From assembly GCA_964533645.1 (NCBI GenBank), contig CAZHMQ010000021.1, forward strand, positions 1 to 26,613: a stretch of 26,613 bases of DNA, written 5' to 3'. Each line of letters begins with the position of its first letter. Positions within the stretch are counted from its first letter, which is position 1. This stretch comes from JABDBK01 sp964533645 (GTDB lineage Bacteria; Pseudomonadota; Gammaproteobacteria; DSM-16500). This document shows positions 1 to 7,148 of this stretch, in pieces. The notes beneath the pieces are model-generated. The model did no database searches and had not been told where the DNA came from. It saw nothing but the letters and a program-made list of their open reading frames with translations. Made by a program: the position numbers and the translations under genes.

Positions 1-319
1 TATGTATGATGAACCTCTTGCAGGCCAAGATCCTATTACTAAAGGTATTTTATTGAATTTAATCAGAACGTTAAATGACGCATTGGGTTTGACAACAATT
101 ATTGTTTCGCATGATGTCCAAGAAACGTTGAGTATTTCAGATTATGCTTATGTCATCTCAGATGGTGAAATTATAGGCAAAGGCACAACAGCATCCATTC
201 ATGAAAATAATTCGGAACAATTAGGTCAATTCATTCATGGTTTACCTGATGGTCCAGTACCTTTTCATTATCCTGTCAAAGCCTTGCTGCATGATCTGAT
301 AGGGGAGAACAATGCTTAA
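1..319 (+). CDS. mlaF: MlaF, phospholipid transport ATPase, C-terminal part (truncated by window edge)
   Basis: This is the C-terminal 105 residues of the ABC ATPase that powers the MlaFEDB complex, which moves phospholipids between the outer and inner membranes to keep the outer leaflet asymmetric. The visible part begins exactly at the Walker B segment (YDEPLAGQDP), continues through the D-loop, and contains the H-loop histidine in IIVSHDVQET. Walker A and the ABC signature lie upstream of the window, so the true start is not seen. The last codons overlap the start of mlaE by 8 nt, as expected for translational coupling. Identification rests on these motifs and on the complete mlaE-D-C-B set that follows. 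Confidence 0.93.
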   Translation, partial: MYDEPLAGQDPITKGILLNLIRTLNDALGLTTIIVSHDVQETLSISDYAYVISDGEIIGKGTTASIHENNSEQLGQFIHGLPDGPVPFHYPVKALLHDLIGENNA

Positions 320-1094
320 TACCCTTACAAAAATGGGTCAAAACGGGCTTCTAGTGTTATCACAGTGTGGTAAGGCGGGGTTGTTATTATCTAGAGTTGT
401 CCTTCATAAGCCACAGTTTCGCAAAGGCTTTCCTTTGGTGTTACAACAAATTTATGCAGAAGGTGTGCTTTCTCTATTGATTATTATGGTATCTGGATTA
501 TTTATAGGCATGGTCGTCGCATTGCAGGGCTATCATACGCTGGTTAAATTTGGCGCGTCTCAACAGCTAGGTCCTTTAGTTGCTTTGAGTGTATTGCGCG
601 AGCTTGGTCCTGTGGTGACAGCATTGTTATTTGCAGGACGGGCATGCTCTGCCTTAACAGCAGAAATAGGTTTGATGCGTGCTACGGAACAATTATCGAG
701 TATGGAAATGATGGCGATTGATCCCATACAGCGAGTGATCGCTCCACGTCTTTGGGGTGGTTTTATTTCTATGCCATTGCTTACGATCATTTTTAACGCA
801 GTTGCTATTTATGGCGCTTTTTTAGTAGGTGTCAAATGGTTAGGCTTGGATGCCGGAGCATTTTGGTCGAATATGCAATCTTCAGTCGATTTCAATGAAG
901 ACGTATTAAAAGGTATTTATAAAAGTGTTGTGTTTGGACTAGTGATGACGTGGATAGCGTTATATCAAGGTTTTTATGCAGTACCAACATCAGCCGGCAT
1001 TTCGAATGCTACGACACGCACAGTGGTGTATGCATCGCTTGCGGTTTTGGGTTTGGATTTTATATTAACCACCATGATGATAGGGGGATGGTGA
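312..1094 (+). CDS. mlaE: MlaE, permease of the phospholipid ABC transporter
   Basis: Inner-membrane permease subunit of the Mla phospholipid transporter; 260 residues, the same length as the E. coli protein as I recall it. The N-terminal amphipathic region is followed by about five hydrophobic segments, with family-typical stretches LRELGPVVTALLFAGR, SALTAEIGLMRATEQ and the MAIDP turn that contacts the ATPase. The start overlaps the mlaF stop by 8 nt, and its own stop TGA overlaps the mlaD ATG by one base. Order and overlaps show one polycistronic unit. No oddities seen. Confidence 0.95.
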   Translation: MLNTLTKMGQNGLLVLSQCGKAGLLLSRVVLHKPQFRKGFPLVLQQIYAEGVLSLLIIMVSGLFIGMVVALQGYHTLVKFGASQQLGPLVALSVLRELGPVVTALLFAGRACSALTAEIGLMRATEQLSSMEMMAIDPIQRVIAPRLWGGFISMPLLTIIFNAVAIYGAFLVGVKWLGLDAGAFWSNMQSSVDFNEDVLKGIYKSVVFGLVMTWIALYQGFYAVPTSAGISNATTRTVVYASLAVLGLDFILTTMMIGGW

Positions 1095-1597
1095 TGTTAT
1101 CTCAACGTACAATAGAAACAACCGTAGGTTTATTCATGCTAGCTGCGATTGCAGCTCTTCTGATGTTAGCTTTTAAAGTCAGTGGCTTAACGAGTTTTTT
1201 TCAACGAGAAGGTTATGATATTACTGCTGAATTTGATGATATTGGCCAGCTTAAAGTGAGAGGAGCCGTTAAAATTGGTGGTGTAACTATAGGTGAGGTA
1301 ACAAAAATTTATTTAGATCCTACAAGCTATAGAGCCATTGTCACTCTACATATTGATTCGCGAGTTAAAGATATTCCAAAAGATTCTTCAGCAAGTATTT
1401 TAACAGCAGGATTGTTGGGGGATAACTATATTGCTATAACACCTATGTATTCTGAAGATTTTTTGGTGGCAGGTAATAAAATAGAAAGCACGCATTCGGC
1501 AATGATTTTAGAAAAAATGATAGGTCAATTTATATTTAATGCCGGTAATTCAGCTAAAGATAAATCTAAAAACGCTACAAACGGAGAGAAAACATGA
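1094..1597 (+). CDS. mlaD: MlaD, MCE-domain substrate-binding subunit
   Basis: Membrane-anchored periplasmic subunit whose MCE domains form a hexameric ring through which lipid passes to MlaE. The frame stays open upstream inside mlaE, but the start is placed at the ATG at 1094. A strong purine-rich site (TAGGGGG, 1081-1087) sits about 6 nt before it, and the protein then begins with the usual short tail (MLSQRTIETTVGLFML) and one TM helix at about residues 11-30. The MCE core (FDDIGQLKVRGAVKIGGV...) follows. It has 167 residues, a little shorter than the roughly 183 of E. coli. An in-frame ATG at 1088 is possible but badly spaced for that ribosome site. Confidence 0.94.
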   Translation: MLSQRTIETTVGLFMLAAIAALLMLAFKVSGLTSFFQREGYDITAEFDDIGQLKVRGAVKIGGVTIGEVTKIYLDPTSYRAIVTLHIDSRVKDIPKDSSASILTAGLLGDNYIAITPMYSEDFLVAGNKIESTHSAMILEKMIGQFIFNAGNSAKDKSKNATNGEKT

Positions 1598-2217
1598 AAA
1601 AACTACTAACGTTATTTTTAATCATGGCAAGTTTTATGCTTGTCAATACAGCCATGGCCAATGACGGTCGTGATCCAGTGGAAATGCTGCAATCACTGGC
1701 TAACCGCATGATTGAGAGTTTAAAAGTTAATAAAACTACTTTAAAATCTAACCCACAAAAATCTTATGCGTTGGCTTATAAAATTGTGGTGCCTCATGCA
1801 GATATAGCAGAAATGTCAAAGCGAGTTTTGCCGCCGCAAGCTTGGAACAGTGCTACATCTCAACAACGTGCAAAATTTGAAAGTGAATTTACACAATTAC
1901 TCATTCGTACTTATGCTTCTGCTTTATCAGATTATGAAAACCAAACGATTCAATTTTTTCCTGTACGTGGTGGTTATCAAGGCAAATCTTCAGTCGTTGT
2001 TTCCAGTCAAATTACTCGCTCGGATGGTTCACCTCTTGGTGTGACTTATAGTTTAATTTCTTCCTCTTCAGGTTGGAAGTTATATGACATGACGGTTGAA
2101 GGCATAAGTTTATTAGAAAGCTTCCGTTCCCAATTTGCGGATAAATTATCGCAAGGTAATATGGATAATTTAATCAGTGAAATTGCAAAACATAACGCGG
2201 CTCATTCAGGATCTTAA
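1594..2217 (+). CDS. mlaC: MlaC, periplasmic phospholipid shuttle
   Basis: Soluble periplasmic carrier that ferries phospholipid between the outer-membrane MlaA complex and the inner-membrane MlaFEDB complex. It has 207 residues. A clear signal peptide (basic MKK, hydrophobic core, NTAMA just before NDGRD) occupies about the first 22 residues, followed by the Tol_Tol_Ttg2-type domain (PHADIAEMSKRVLPPQAW, later VRGGYQGKSSVVVSSQI, GWKLYDMTVEGISLLESFRS). The start overlaps the mlaD stop by 4 nt (ATGA). Family and context are unambiguous. Confidence 0.94.
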   Translation: MKKLLTLFLIMASFMLVNTAMANDGRDPVEMLQSLANRMIESLKVNKTTLKSNPQKSYALAYKIVVPHADIAEMSKRVLPPQAWNSATSQQRAKFESEFTQLLIRTYASALSDYENQTIQFFPVRGGYQGKSSVVVSSQITRSDGSPLGVTYSLISSSSGWKLYDMTVEGISLLESFRSQFADKLSQGNMDNLISEIAKHNAAHSGS

Positions 2218-2219
2218 TC

Positions 2220-2525
2220 ATGAAAGCGCATGCTTATTGTGAAGGCAATCAATGTGTTATCACCGGAGATCTTAATTTTTCTACGGTAGAAGTGTTATGG
2301 AAAGAGTCTTTACCTTTGCTTGCTACATTGCAGGAATTAAAATTTGATCTTTCCAAAGTGACCTCTGCTAATAGCGCAGGGGTCACTTTGTTGATTGAAT
2401 GGCTGAAATACGCAAAACGTGAGAAAAAAGCTATTTCGTTTTCTAATATACCCGTGTCGATTATGTCGCTTGCTACTATAGCCGGAGTTGATAATTTTTT
2501 TACATTCGGTCAACTTCAGTCATAG
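2220..2525 (+). CDS. mlaB: MlaB, STAS-domain regulator of the MlaFEDB complex
   Basis: Small cytoplasmic STAS-domain protein of 101 residues that binds MlaF and is needed for assembly and activity of the transporter. The fold is visible as an alternating strand/helix pattern with the STAS signature region LKFDLSKVTSANSAGVTLL, where Ser/Thr residues near the conserved position equal those of other MlaB proteins. It lies 2 nt after mlaC and is the last gene of the operon. It ends 10 bp from the stop codon of the convergent protease gene, with no obvious terminator between them. Confidence 0.9.
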   Translation: MKAHAYCEGNQCVITGDLNFSTVEVLWKESLPLLATLQELKFDLSKVTSANSAGVTLLIEWLKYAKREKKAISFSNIPVSIMSLATIAGVDNFFTFGQLQS

Positions 2526-2535
2526 TGTGTTATTA

Positions 2536-3894
2536 CTACTGTTCTTGGCTAATCACCAAATACAAAGCTCCATTGCCACGCAATACATTGAGTAAAAGAG
2601 ATTTTTTTGCAGTCGAGGCAATTTTATTAAGACTATCGACATTCGTCACTTTTTGTTGATTGGCAGAAACAATAATATCGCCTGGTAGTAAATCTGCATT
2701 CCAAGCATGACTTCCTTCCTCAACAGCGAGAACTACGACGCCATCAATTTGACCTTGTAATGGACTAAATATACTTAAATCTTTTAAACCTACTCCATAT
2801 AAAAATGGATTGCTTTGTTCGCTTAGTTCTTTACGTTTTTTAGGATCAGTGATAGAAACACTCATGGTCATAGGCTTATTATTGCGTAAAATAGTAATGT
2901 TTGCTTTAGAATCTACGCGTAAAAATGCAATAGAACTTACGACATCATTGGCTTTTTTAATAGGATTACCATTGACAGAAGTAATGATATCACCGGGTTG
3001 TAAGCCTGCAGATTGTGCAGGTGAATTAGGTATAACTAAAGTTACTACTGCGCCTTTTTGTGCAGTTAGATTAAAGGCAGTTGCAAGATCAGGAGAAATA
3101 TCTTGAGCGCTTATTCCTAACATGCCACGTTTTACATCTCCATACTGTATAAGTTGTTTCATGACAGTGATGGCAATATTAGATGGAATGGCGAAACCAA
3201 TACCTACGTTTCCTTGGCTAGGTGCAAGAATTGCGGTATTGATACCCACGAGTTGGCCTTGTGTATTGATAAGTGCACCGCCAGAATTTCCTGAATTGAT
3301 GGAAGCATCCGTTTGAATAAAATTTTCATAAGATTCTATACCTAAAGCGGTGCGACCTAATGCGCTGACAATACCTGAAGTCACAGTTTGGTTTAATCCA
3401 AAGGGATTTCCAATGGCTGCGACAATATCGCCCACTTTCAAATGATCAGAATTAGCAAGAGGGATGGCGATTAAGTTTTTCGCTTTTATTTGAAGGAGAC
3501 CAATATCGGAAGTTTTATCAAATCCGATGATTTTTGCATTGTAGTGACGCCCATCGTCTAGTGTTACAACGACTGATTGAGCCTCATCGACAACATGCGC
3601 ATTTGTCAAAATATAGCCATTTTGTGCATCTAGAATAACACCTGAAGCAATAGATGTAATTTTATCAGGAATAGGATCATTTTTACCTCTCGCCCGATTT
3701 TCTTTTTGTAATTTTATAATCGTTTCTAAATCAGAAATTTTGATTTGTGATTTCACATTCACTACGGACGGCGAAGCCTTTTCTAGCATAGGGGCTAAGC
3801 TGTTATTAGTGAAGGCTATGGCATAACTATTGATATGAAAAACTAAGCCAATGATCGCCATGAGTGAAGCTATGGTATATTTCATGTGGTTCAT
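2536..3894 (-). CDS. degQ: Periplasmic serine protease of the DegP/DegQ (HtrA) family
   Basis: Trypsin-fold HtrA protease/chaperone that degrades or holds misfolded envelope proteins. The catalytic triad is intact: His100 (TNAHVV), Asp130 (SDIGLLQI) and Ser204 (GNSGGAL). An N-terminal hydrophobic signal (about residues 5-27) exports it, and two PDZ domains follow, starting near residues 255 and 360 (SPAQSAGLQPGDIITSVNG; WNADLLPGDIIVSANQ). At 452 residues it matches DegQ better than the slightly longer DegP, hence the symbol, but the two cannot be separated safely by eye. Start: ATG at 3894 preceded by AGAGGA about 10 nt upstream; a second ATG three codons on is less well placed. It converges on mlaB. 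Confidence 0.9.
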   Translation of the reverse strand: MNHMKYTIASLMAIIGLVFHINSYAIAFTNNSLAPMLEKASPSVVNVKSQIKISDLETIIKLQKENRARGKNDPIPDKITSIASGVILDAQNGYILTNAHVVDEAQSVVVTLDDGRHYNAKIIGFDKTSDIGLLQIKAKNLIAIPLANSDHLKVGDIVAAIGNPFGLNQTVTSGIVSALGRTALGIESYENFIQTDASINSGNSGGALINTQGQLVGINTAILAPSQGNVGIGFAIPSNIAITVMKQLIQYGDVKRGMLGISAQDISPDLATAFNLTAQKGAVVTLVIPNSPAQSAGLQPGDIITSVNGNPIKKANDVVSSIAFLRVDSKANITILRNNKPMTMSVSITDPKKRKELSEQSNPFLYGVGLKDLSIFSPLQGQIDGVVVLAVEEGSHAWNADLLPGDIIVSANQQKVTNVDSLNKIASTAKKSLLLNVLRGNGALYLVISQEQ

Positions 3895-3939
3895 GAGGGT
3901 TGTTTCCTCTAAATGTATCTATGTTACCTCAGAAATGCA

Positions 3940-3997
3940 GGGTGGGCAAAGCCCCGGCTTAAAGCATGCCGGGGTAAACTCCGCAAGCGTGCCCACC
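3940..3997. repeat. REP-like nested palindrome between pgeF and degQ
   Basis: Outer arms GGTGGGCA (3941-3948) and TGCCCACC (3990-3997) enclose inner arms CCCCGGC (3952-3958) and GCCGGGG (3968-3974). It is much more GC-rich than its surroundings. No T-run follows on either strand, so a simple intrinsic terminator is unlikely; it looks like a dispersed extragenic palindrome. A fragment of the outer arm with identical flanks (GTGCCCACCAT) recurs at 9682-9692, and a shorter relative is at 6282-6299. Confidence 0.7.
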
Positions 3998-4004
3998 ATA
4001 AAAA

Positions 4005-4757
4005 TCATCGAGAAGAACCATTAATCCAAATCAAACTAGCCATACGACCCGTTTCAGCGCCATCCCGTCGATATGAGTAAAATTTACTCGGATCTGAATA
4101 AGTGCAATAATCGCCTCCATATATATGGGTAATATGAAGCTTCTTTAATTGCAATCGAGCAATAGCATATATATCACATAGCCAACGATTATTTTTAGAG
4201 AGAGTAAACGCGTTTATTAGATCTCTATCCATTGTTATGAATAAGTCTCTGACTTCATCTCCAACTTCAAAATATTTTGGTCCAATCGCAGGGCCTAACC
4301 AGACCATTAAATCGTTAGGATCGTAAGGTAACGTATGTAGAGTGCTCTCGATAATTTGCTTTTGTAATCCACGCCAACCGGCATGAATCGCTGCCACATA
4401 GGTGCCTTGACGGTTGCATAATAAGATAGGTAAACAATCCGCCGTTAACACGACGCATATGGTATTATTTTGGCCAGTATAACTCGCGTCAGCTTCTTGA
4501 TATCTCGCGTGTTCTGAAGCGGGGATTGCAATATTACTATGAATTTGATTTAGCCATATAGGTTCAGAAGGGAGATTAAGATTTTTACCTAAAATATCGC
4601 GGTTTTCTTGTATATTATTCGCCCTATCTTTGGCATTTATTCCTAGATTTAAGCTATCATAAGGCGCCGGGCTGACTCCACCTTGTCTTGATGTCGAAAA
4701 AGCACTGATATTATTTGGCGCGGGCCATTGGGGCCGAATAAAAGTAGATTCTATCAT
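4005..4757 (-). CDS. pgeF: PgeF/YfiH, peptidoglycan editing factor (DUF152, laccase-like)
   Basis: Member of the YfiH/YlmD family, described as polyphenol oxidase and purine-nucleoside-acting enzymes and, as PgeF, as a factor that keeps wrong amino acids out of the peptidoglycan stem. The metal-site residues are present: His73 (NQIHS), Cys108 (TADCLP) and His125 (AAIHAGWRG), with the family segments GPAIGPKYFEVGDEV and the C-terminal FYSYRRDGAETGRMASLIW. The 250-residue length is normal. In enterobacteria this gene directly follows rluD; here two genes and a palindrome separate them, all consistent with insertion into an old operon. Confidence 0.92.
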   Translation of the reverse strand: MIESTFIRPQWPAPNNISAFSTSRQGGVSPAPYDSLNLGINAKDRANNIQENRDILGKNLNLPSEPIWLNQIHSNIAIPASEHARYQEADASYTGQNNTICVVLTADCLPILLCNRQGTYVAAIHAGWRGLQKQIIESTLHTLPYDPNDLMVWLGPAIGPKYFEVGDEVRDLFITMDRDLINAFTLSKNNRWLCDIYAIARLQLKKLHITHIYGGDYCTYSDPSKFYSYRRDGAETGRMASLIWINGSSR

Positions 4758-4928
4758 AGCGCCCGAAAGTAACTGAATAATAAAGAAATATCAATAAATT
4801 TGTATATAATCATAAAATTGCAGTCAAAATAATGCACGTATTTTAATAAATTGATTAAATATTTAGTGATCTTTTAAGCTATAAAGTGCACAATAAAATC
4901 TAAATTAACTATCTGTTTAATATAAAAC

Positions 4929-4957
4929 TAGACAATGCAAATAATAATCATTATCAT
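4929..4957 (+). promoter_or_regulatory. Sigma-70 type promoter of the orphan gene at 5011
   Basis: TAGACA (4929-4934, 5/6 to the -35 consensus), a 17-bp spacer, and TATCAT (4952-4957, 5/6 to the -10 consensus). The predicted start of transcription is near 4964, giving a leader of about 47 nt that ends in a good ribosome site (AGGAG, 4998-5002) 8 nt before the ATG. The surrounding 4758-5010 stretch is very AT-rich and otherwise holds no gene that I can see. Confidence 0.65.
4937..4955. promoter_or_regulatory. Candidate Fur box overlapping spacer and -10
   Basis: The 19 bp GCAAATAATAATCATTATC match 16 of 19 positions of the classical Fur-box consensus GATAATGATAATCATTATC, including the complete right half. 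It covers most of the spacer and the first bases of the -10 element, the usual place for an iron-dependent repressor. AT-rich DNA raises the background of such matches, but the coincidence with a well-spaced promoter supports it. Confidence 0.6.
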
Positions 4958-5010
4958 TTAAGTGATGTTAAAACAAATACTTTTAAAAAGCTAAACGAGG
5001 AGTAAAAGCA

Positions 5011-6102
5011 ATGGCTAAGTCTATCAAGATCCCTAAAAAACGAAAACGTTCGATACTATATATAGCATTCGATATGTTTTGTGCGATAGGAGATTTGCTT
5101 GATGATATTTTAAATCCTGTTTTTCGAAGTGTTGCTACTTTGCCTAAAGAAACAAAAGAAGTTATAGGACCTCTTATCGTATCCATAGTATCTATCTTAA
5201 ATAACTGTAAAGGACTGTATGAGAATATCAGTAAGGCTATAAAATATTCTAAAATTAAACCTGAAGAGCAGAAACAGCGAGAGGTCAAGCTTAACACTGC
5301 TAGGGTTATGAGTGCCTTATCGTTTACTGGAATAGCAGCCGGTTCTCTCTATTTAAGTAGTGTGGTTACACCAGGATTATCAGCGACCTTACCTTTCTTA
5401 GAGTCTATATTACCTATCTTGCCTGGTATTCTTCCAGGAATTGGTTTTGCGATAAGCGCGTGTTATTTGATACGAAAAGCTTATGTATACCATCAAAGTA
5501 AAAAACATGGCTTAAGTCCAGAAGAACTAAAAAAATCACGAAATAAAATGTTGTTAGCCGTCACGGGGGCTGTCGGACAAATGATATTGTTTGCCAGTAT
5601 GATGACTATGGTGGCGTTAACAGGTGGTGTGCCCGTGGTAGCAGGAGCCATGTTGGGTGCGGGTATTGTTATCTTGCAAAAAGTCGTTAAATGGTGCGTG
5701 TTAAAGAGAGCTAAAGCTTGTAATAGTCAGGCAGTAGCATCATTGACTCTACATGATATTCCACTGCCTGAACGAAAGAGTTTTTCAGTAGAAGCCCCTA
5801 AGTTGACGTCAGTGGTAACTCCTATACCATTATTATCGGTAAATAATGATGCATTGGATCTTCCTGGTAATGCTGTGCCAGCAGCTTCTTCAGTCAGCTC
5901 TAATGCATCAATGACTATGGCTATGGCTCCAGCTGAGAAGGTGCTTGTGGATGATCCTGCTGAGCCAGCAGTTCCATTATCGCCACGTGAAATGAATCAT
6001 TCTCCGCGAATGTTCGGAAATAATAGAATAAGGGAGGAAAAGGAAGAGCCTGTTTATAATAACTATCCTAGTAAAGGTTGTCGATATCCATTATCTGCAT
6101 AA
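5011..6102 (+). CDS. Orphan membrane protein, probably iron-regulated, effector-like
   Basis: I do not recognise the family. The 363-residue protein has a strongly basic N-terminus with PKKRKR at residues 8-13, a soluble helical part to about residue 95, then four hydrophobic segments arranged as two hairpins (about 98-119, 124-154, 180-203, 205-227), and a polar Pro/Ser-rich tail from about 240 to the end. There is no signal peptide. Two hydrophobic hairpins flanked by soluble ends are common in secreted proteins that insert into host membranes, but an ordinary inner-membrane protein is also possible. The start ATG has AGGAG 8 nt upstream. The gene is transcribed against its neighbours and sits inside the ancestral rluD-pgeF block. 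Promoter and Fur-box match suggest expression under iron limitation. Confidence 0.75.
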   Translation: MAKSIKIPKKRKRSILYIAFDMFCAIGDLLDDILNPVFRSVATLPKETKEVIGPLIVSIVSILNNCKGLYENISKAIKYSKIKPEEQKQREVKLNTARVMSALSFTGIAAGSLYLSSVVTPGLSATLPFLESILPILPGILPGIGFAISACYLIRKAYVYHQSKKHGLSPEELKKSRNKMLLAVTGAVGQMILFASMMTMVALTGGVPVVAGAMLGAGIVILQKVVKWCVLKRAKACNSQAVASLTLHDIPLPERKSFSVEAPKLTSVVTPIPLLSVNNDALDLPGNAVPAASSVSSNASMTMAMAPAEKVLVDDPAEPAVPLSPREMNHSPRMFGNNRIREEKEEPVYNNYPSKGCRYPLSA

Positions 6103-6116
6103 ATTGAAAAATATAT

Positions 6117-6276
6117 GAGCCTGTTCAAGATCTTTTTATGTGCTTTAAAAAGTGGGGAATCGAGATAAAATCTTCGTAAGTTTGAGGCGAATAGCAAGCT
6201 ATTTAACGAAAACTTGCGGAGATTTTAGCCGATTCTACCGCTTTTTAAAGCACATAAAAAGATCTTGAACAGGCTC
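6117..6276. repeat. 160-bp near-perfect palindrome between convergent genes
   Basis: Outer arms of 36 bp are exact inverted copies (6117-6152 and 6241-6276, starting GAGCCTGTTCAAGATC). Inside, the arms continue to pair with scattered mismatches right to the centre at 6196/6197 (TAGC-AA-GCTA). Several of the differences would be G-U pairs in RNA. No open reading frame is inside. It may be a small non-autonomous mobile element, or act as a bidirectional transcription stop between the convergent genes at 5011 and 6306. I see no convincing target-site duplication. Confidence 0.8.
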
Positions 6277-6281
6277 TAAGG

Positions 6282-6299
6282 TGGGCAGTCATCTGCCCA
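6282..6299. repeat. Short hairpin related to the GGTGGGCA palindromes
   Basis: TGGGCAG (6282-6288), loop TCAT, CTGCCCA (6293-6299): a perfect 7-bp stem directly after the large palindrome and 6 bp beyond the stop of the membrane protein at 6306. The core is the same TGGGCA/TGCCCA seen at 3941-3997. No T-run follows on the minus strand. Confidence 0.5.
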
Positions 6300-6305
6300 T
6301 CATTC

Positions 6306-7148
6306 TTATCGATTCACACCAAACATAATCCGGTAAAGTATTCCGCCTATGTTAAGAAACATAGGAACGATCCACATTGATGAAAGTACTAATAAACTTA
6401 CTAATATTCCCCATACTATCCAAAAAGATTGCGATGCGCCTAAGATCATAAAAGCAGGTGTAAACAATAATATATTGGCAATGATAAAGTAAGGTATCAC
6501 CACAAACATAATAATCAGAATAATTTTAAGCCAGTGTTGTTTAAACTTTGAAAGAGAAGTTTTGAGTGCAGTGAATATTTTTAAATGTTTTTCTATAACA
6601 AGTAAAGCTGCAAAGGTTAACCAAACAGAAAAAAAGATGGTTGAAAATATATCAAAAAGAGTAAATAGCGGAATATAATCTGGTAAGTGATCATAACTTA
6701 ATTGTAATATGGTTTTTGATAATGAAATTAACCCAAAAAGTAATAGACCTATGACAAGCAAAGGGAGATAGAGCTTGTAGGGACCAAATACTTGTTTGAT
6801 ATGTATAGGTAAATCTACGGATTTTTTAACTGCCAGTAATAAAATACCTGTATGCATAGGAAACAACAGTAACCATCTTATCCATTCAAGACCCGATTTA
6901 TAGCTTTCAGTTTCCGGTGAGTATTTCATGATTTCGGGAGTAAAATCGCCAGTGAACCAGAAGGATAAGCTTACATAGCCAATCATTAAGATTAAAATGG
7001 ATGCAACAAGATAAGTCACAATGCTTGACCACATTATCGCTTTGACGCCATGGGTGCGTTGCCAGGCTTCTTTTAGCATGCCCCACACAGTAAAATTATA
7101 GGGTTTGCTGATAATGGAATTATCAATAGAACTATCAGAAGACATCAT
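6306..7148 (-). CDS. Six-helix inner-membrane protein of unknown function
   Basis: A 280-residue protein with about six TM helices (near residues 40-65, 88-110, 122-145, 160-185, 208-233 and 238-265) and a short cytoplasmic N-terminus with the segment VWGMLKEAWQRTHGVKA. That opening resembles the start of uncharacterised YciC/BPSS1780-type membrane proteins, but I would not assign a family from this alone. Its ATG overlaps the rluD stop by 4 nt (ATGA), so it is translated with rluD from one message and is unlikely to be a foreign intruder in the way the plus-strand neighbour is. It is the downstream gene of that pair and ends just before a palindrome. Confidence 0.85.
   Translation of the reverse strand: MMSSDSSIDNSIISKPYNFTVWGMLKEAWQRTHGVKAIMWSSIVTYLVASILILMIGYVSLSFWFTGDFTPEIMKYSPETESYKSGLEWIRWLLLFPMHTGILLLAVKKSVDLPIHIKQVFGPYKLYLPLLVIGLLLFGLISLSKTILQLSYDHLPDYIPLFTLFDIFSTIFFSVWLTFAALLVIEKHLKIFTALKTSLSKFKQHWLKIILIIMFVVIPYFIIANILLFTPAFMILGASQSFWIVWGILVSLLVLSSMWIVPMFLNIGGILYRIMFGVNR

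Noticed and set aside
950..1093. Long N-terminal extension of MlaD
   Set aside because: The in-frame extension lies inside mlaE and has no MlaD-like sequence. The ATG at 1094 has a strong ribosome site and gives the canonical N-terminus.
3940..3997. Intrinsic terminator of pgeF
   Set aside because: The stem is strong but no T-run follows on the minus strand, and related copies occur elsewhere, so it is listed as a repeat.
5121..5297. Antisense frame in the orphan at 5011
   Set aside because: It is contained in the opposite strand of a gene with promoter and ribosome site and shows no independent start signals.
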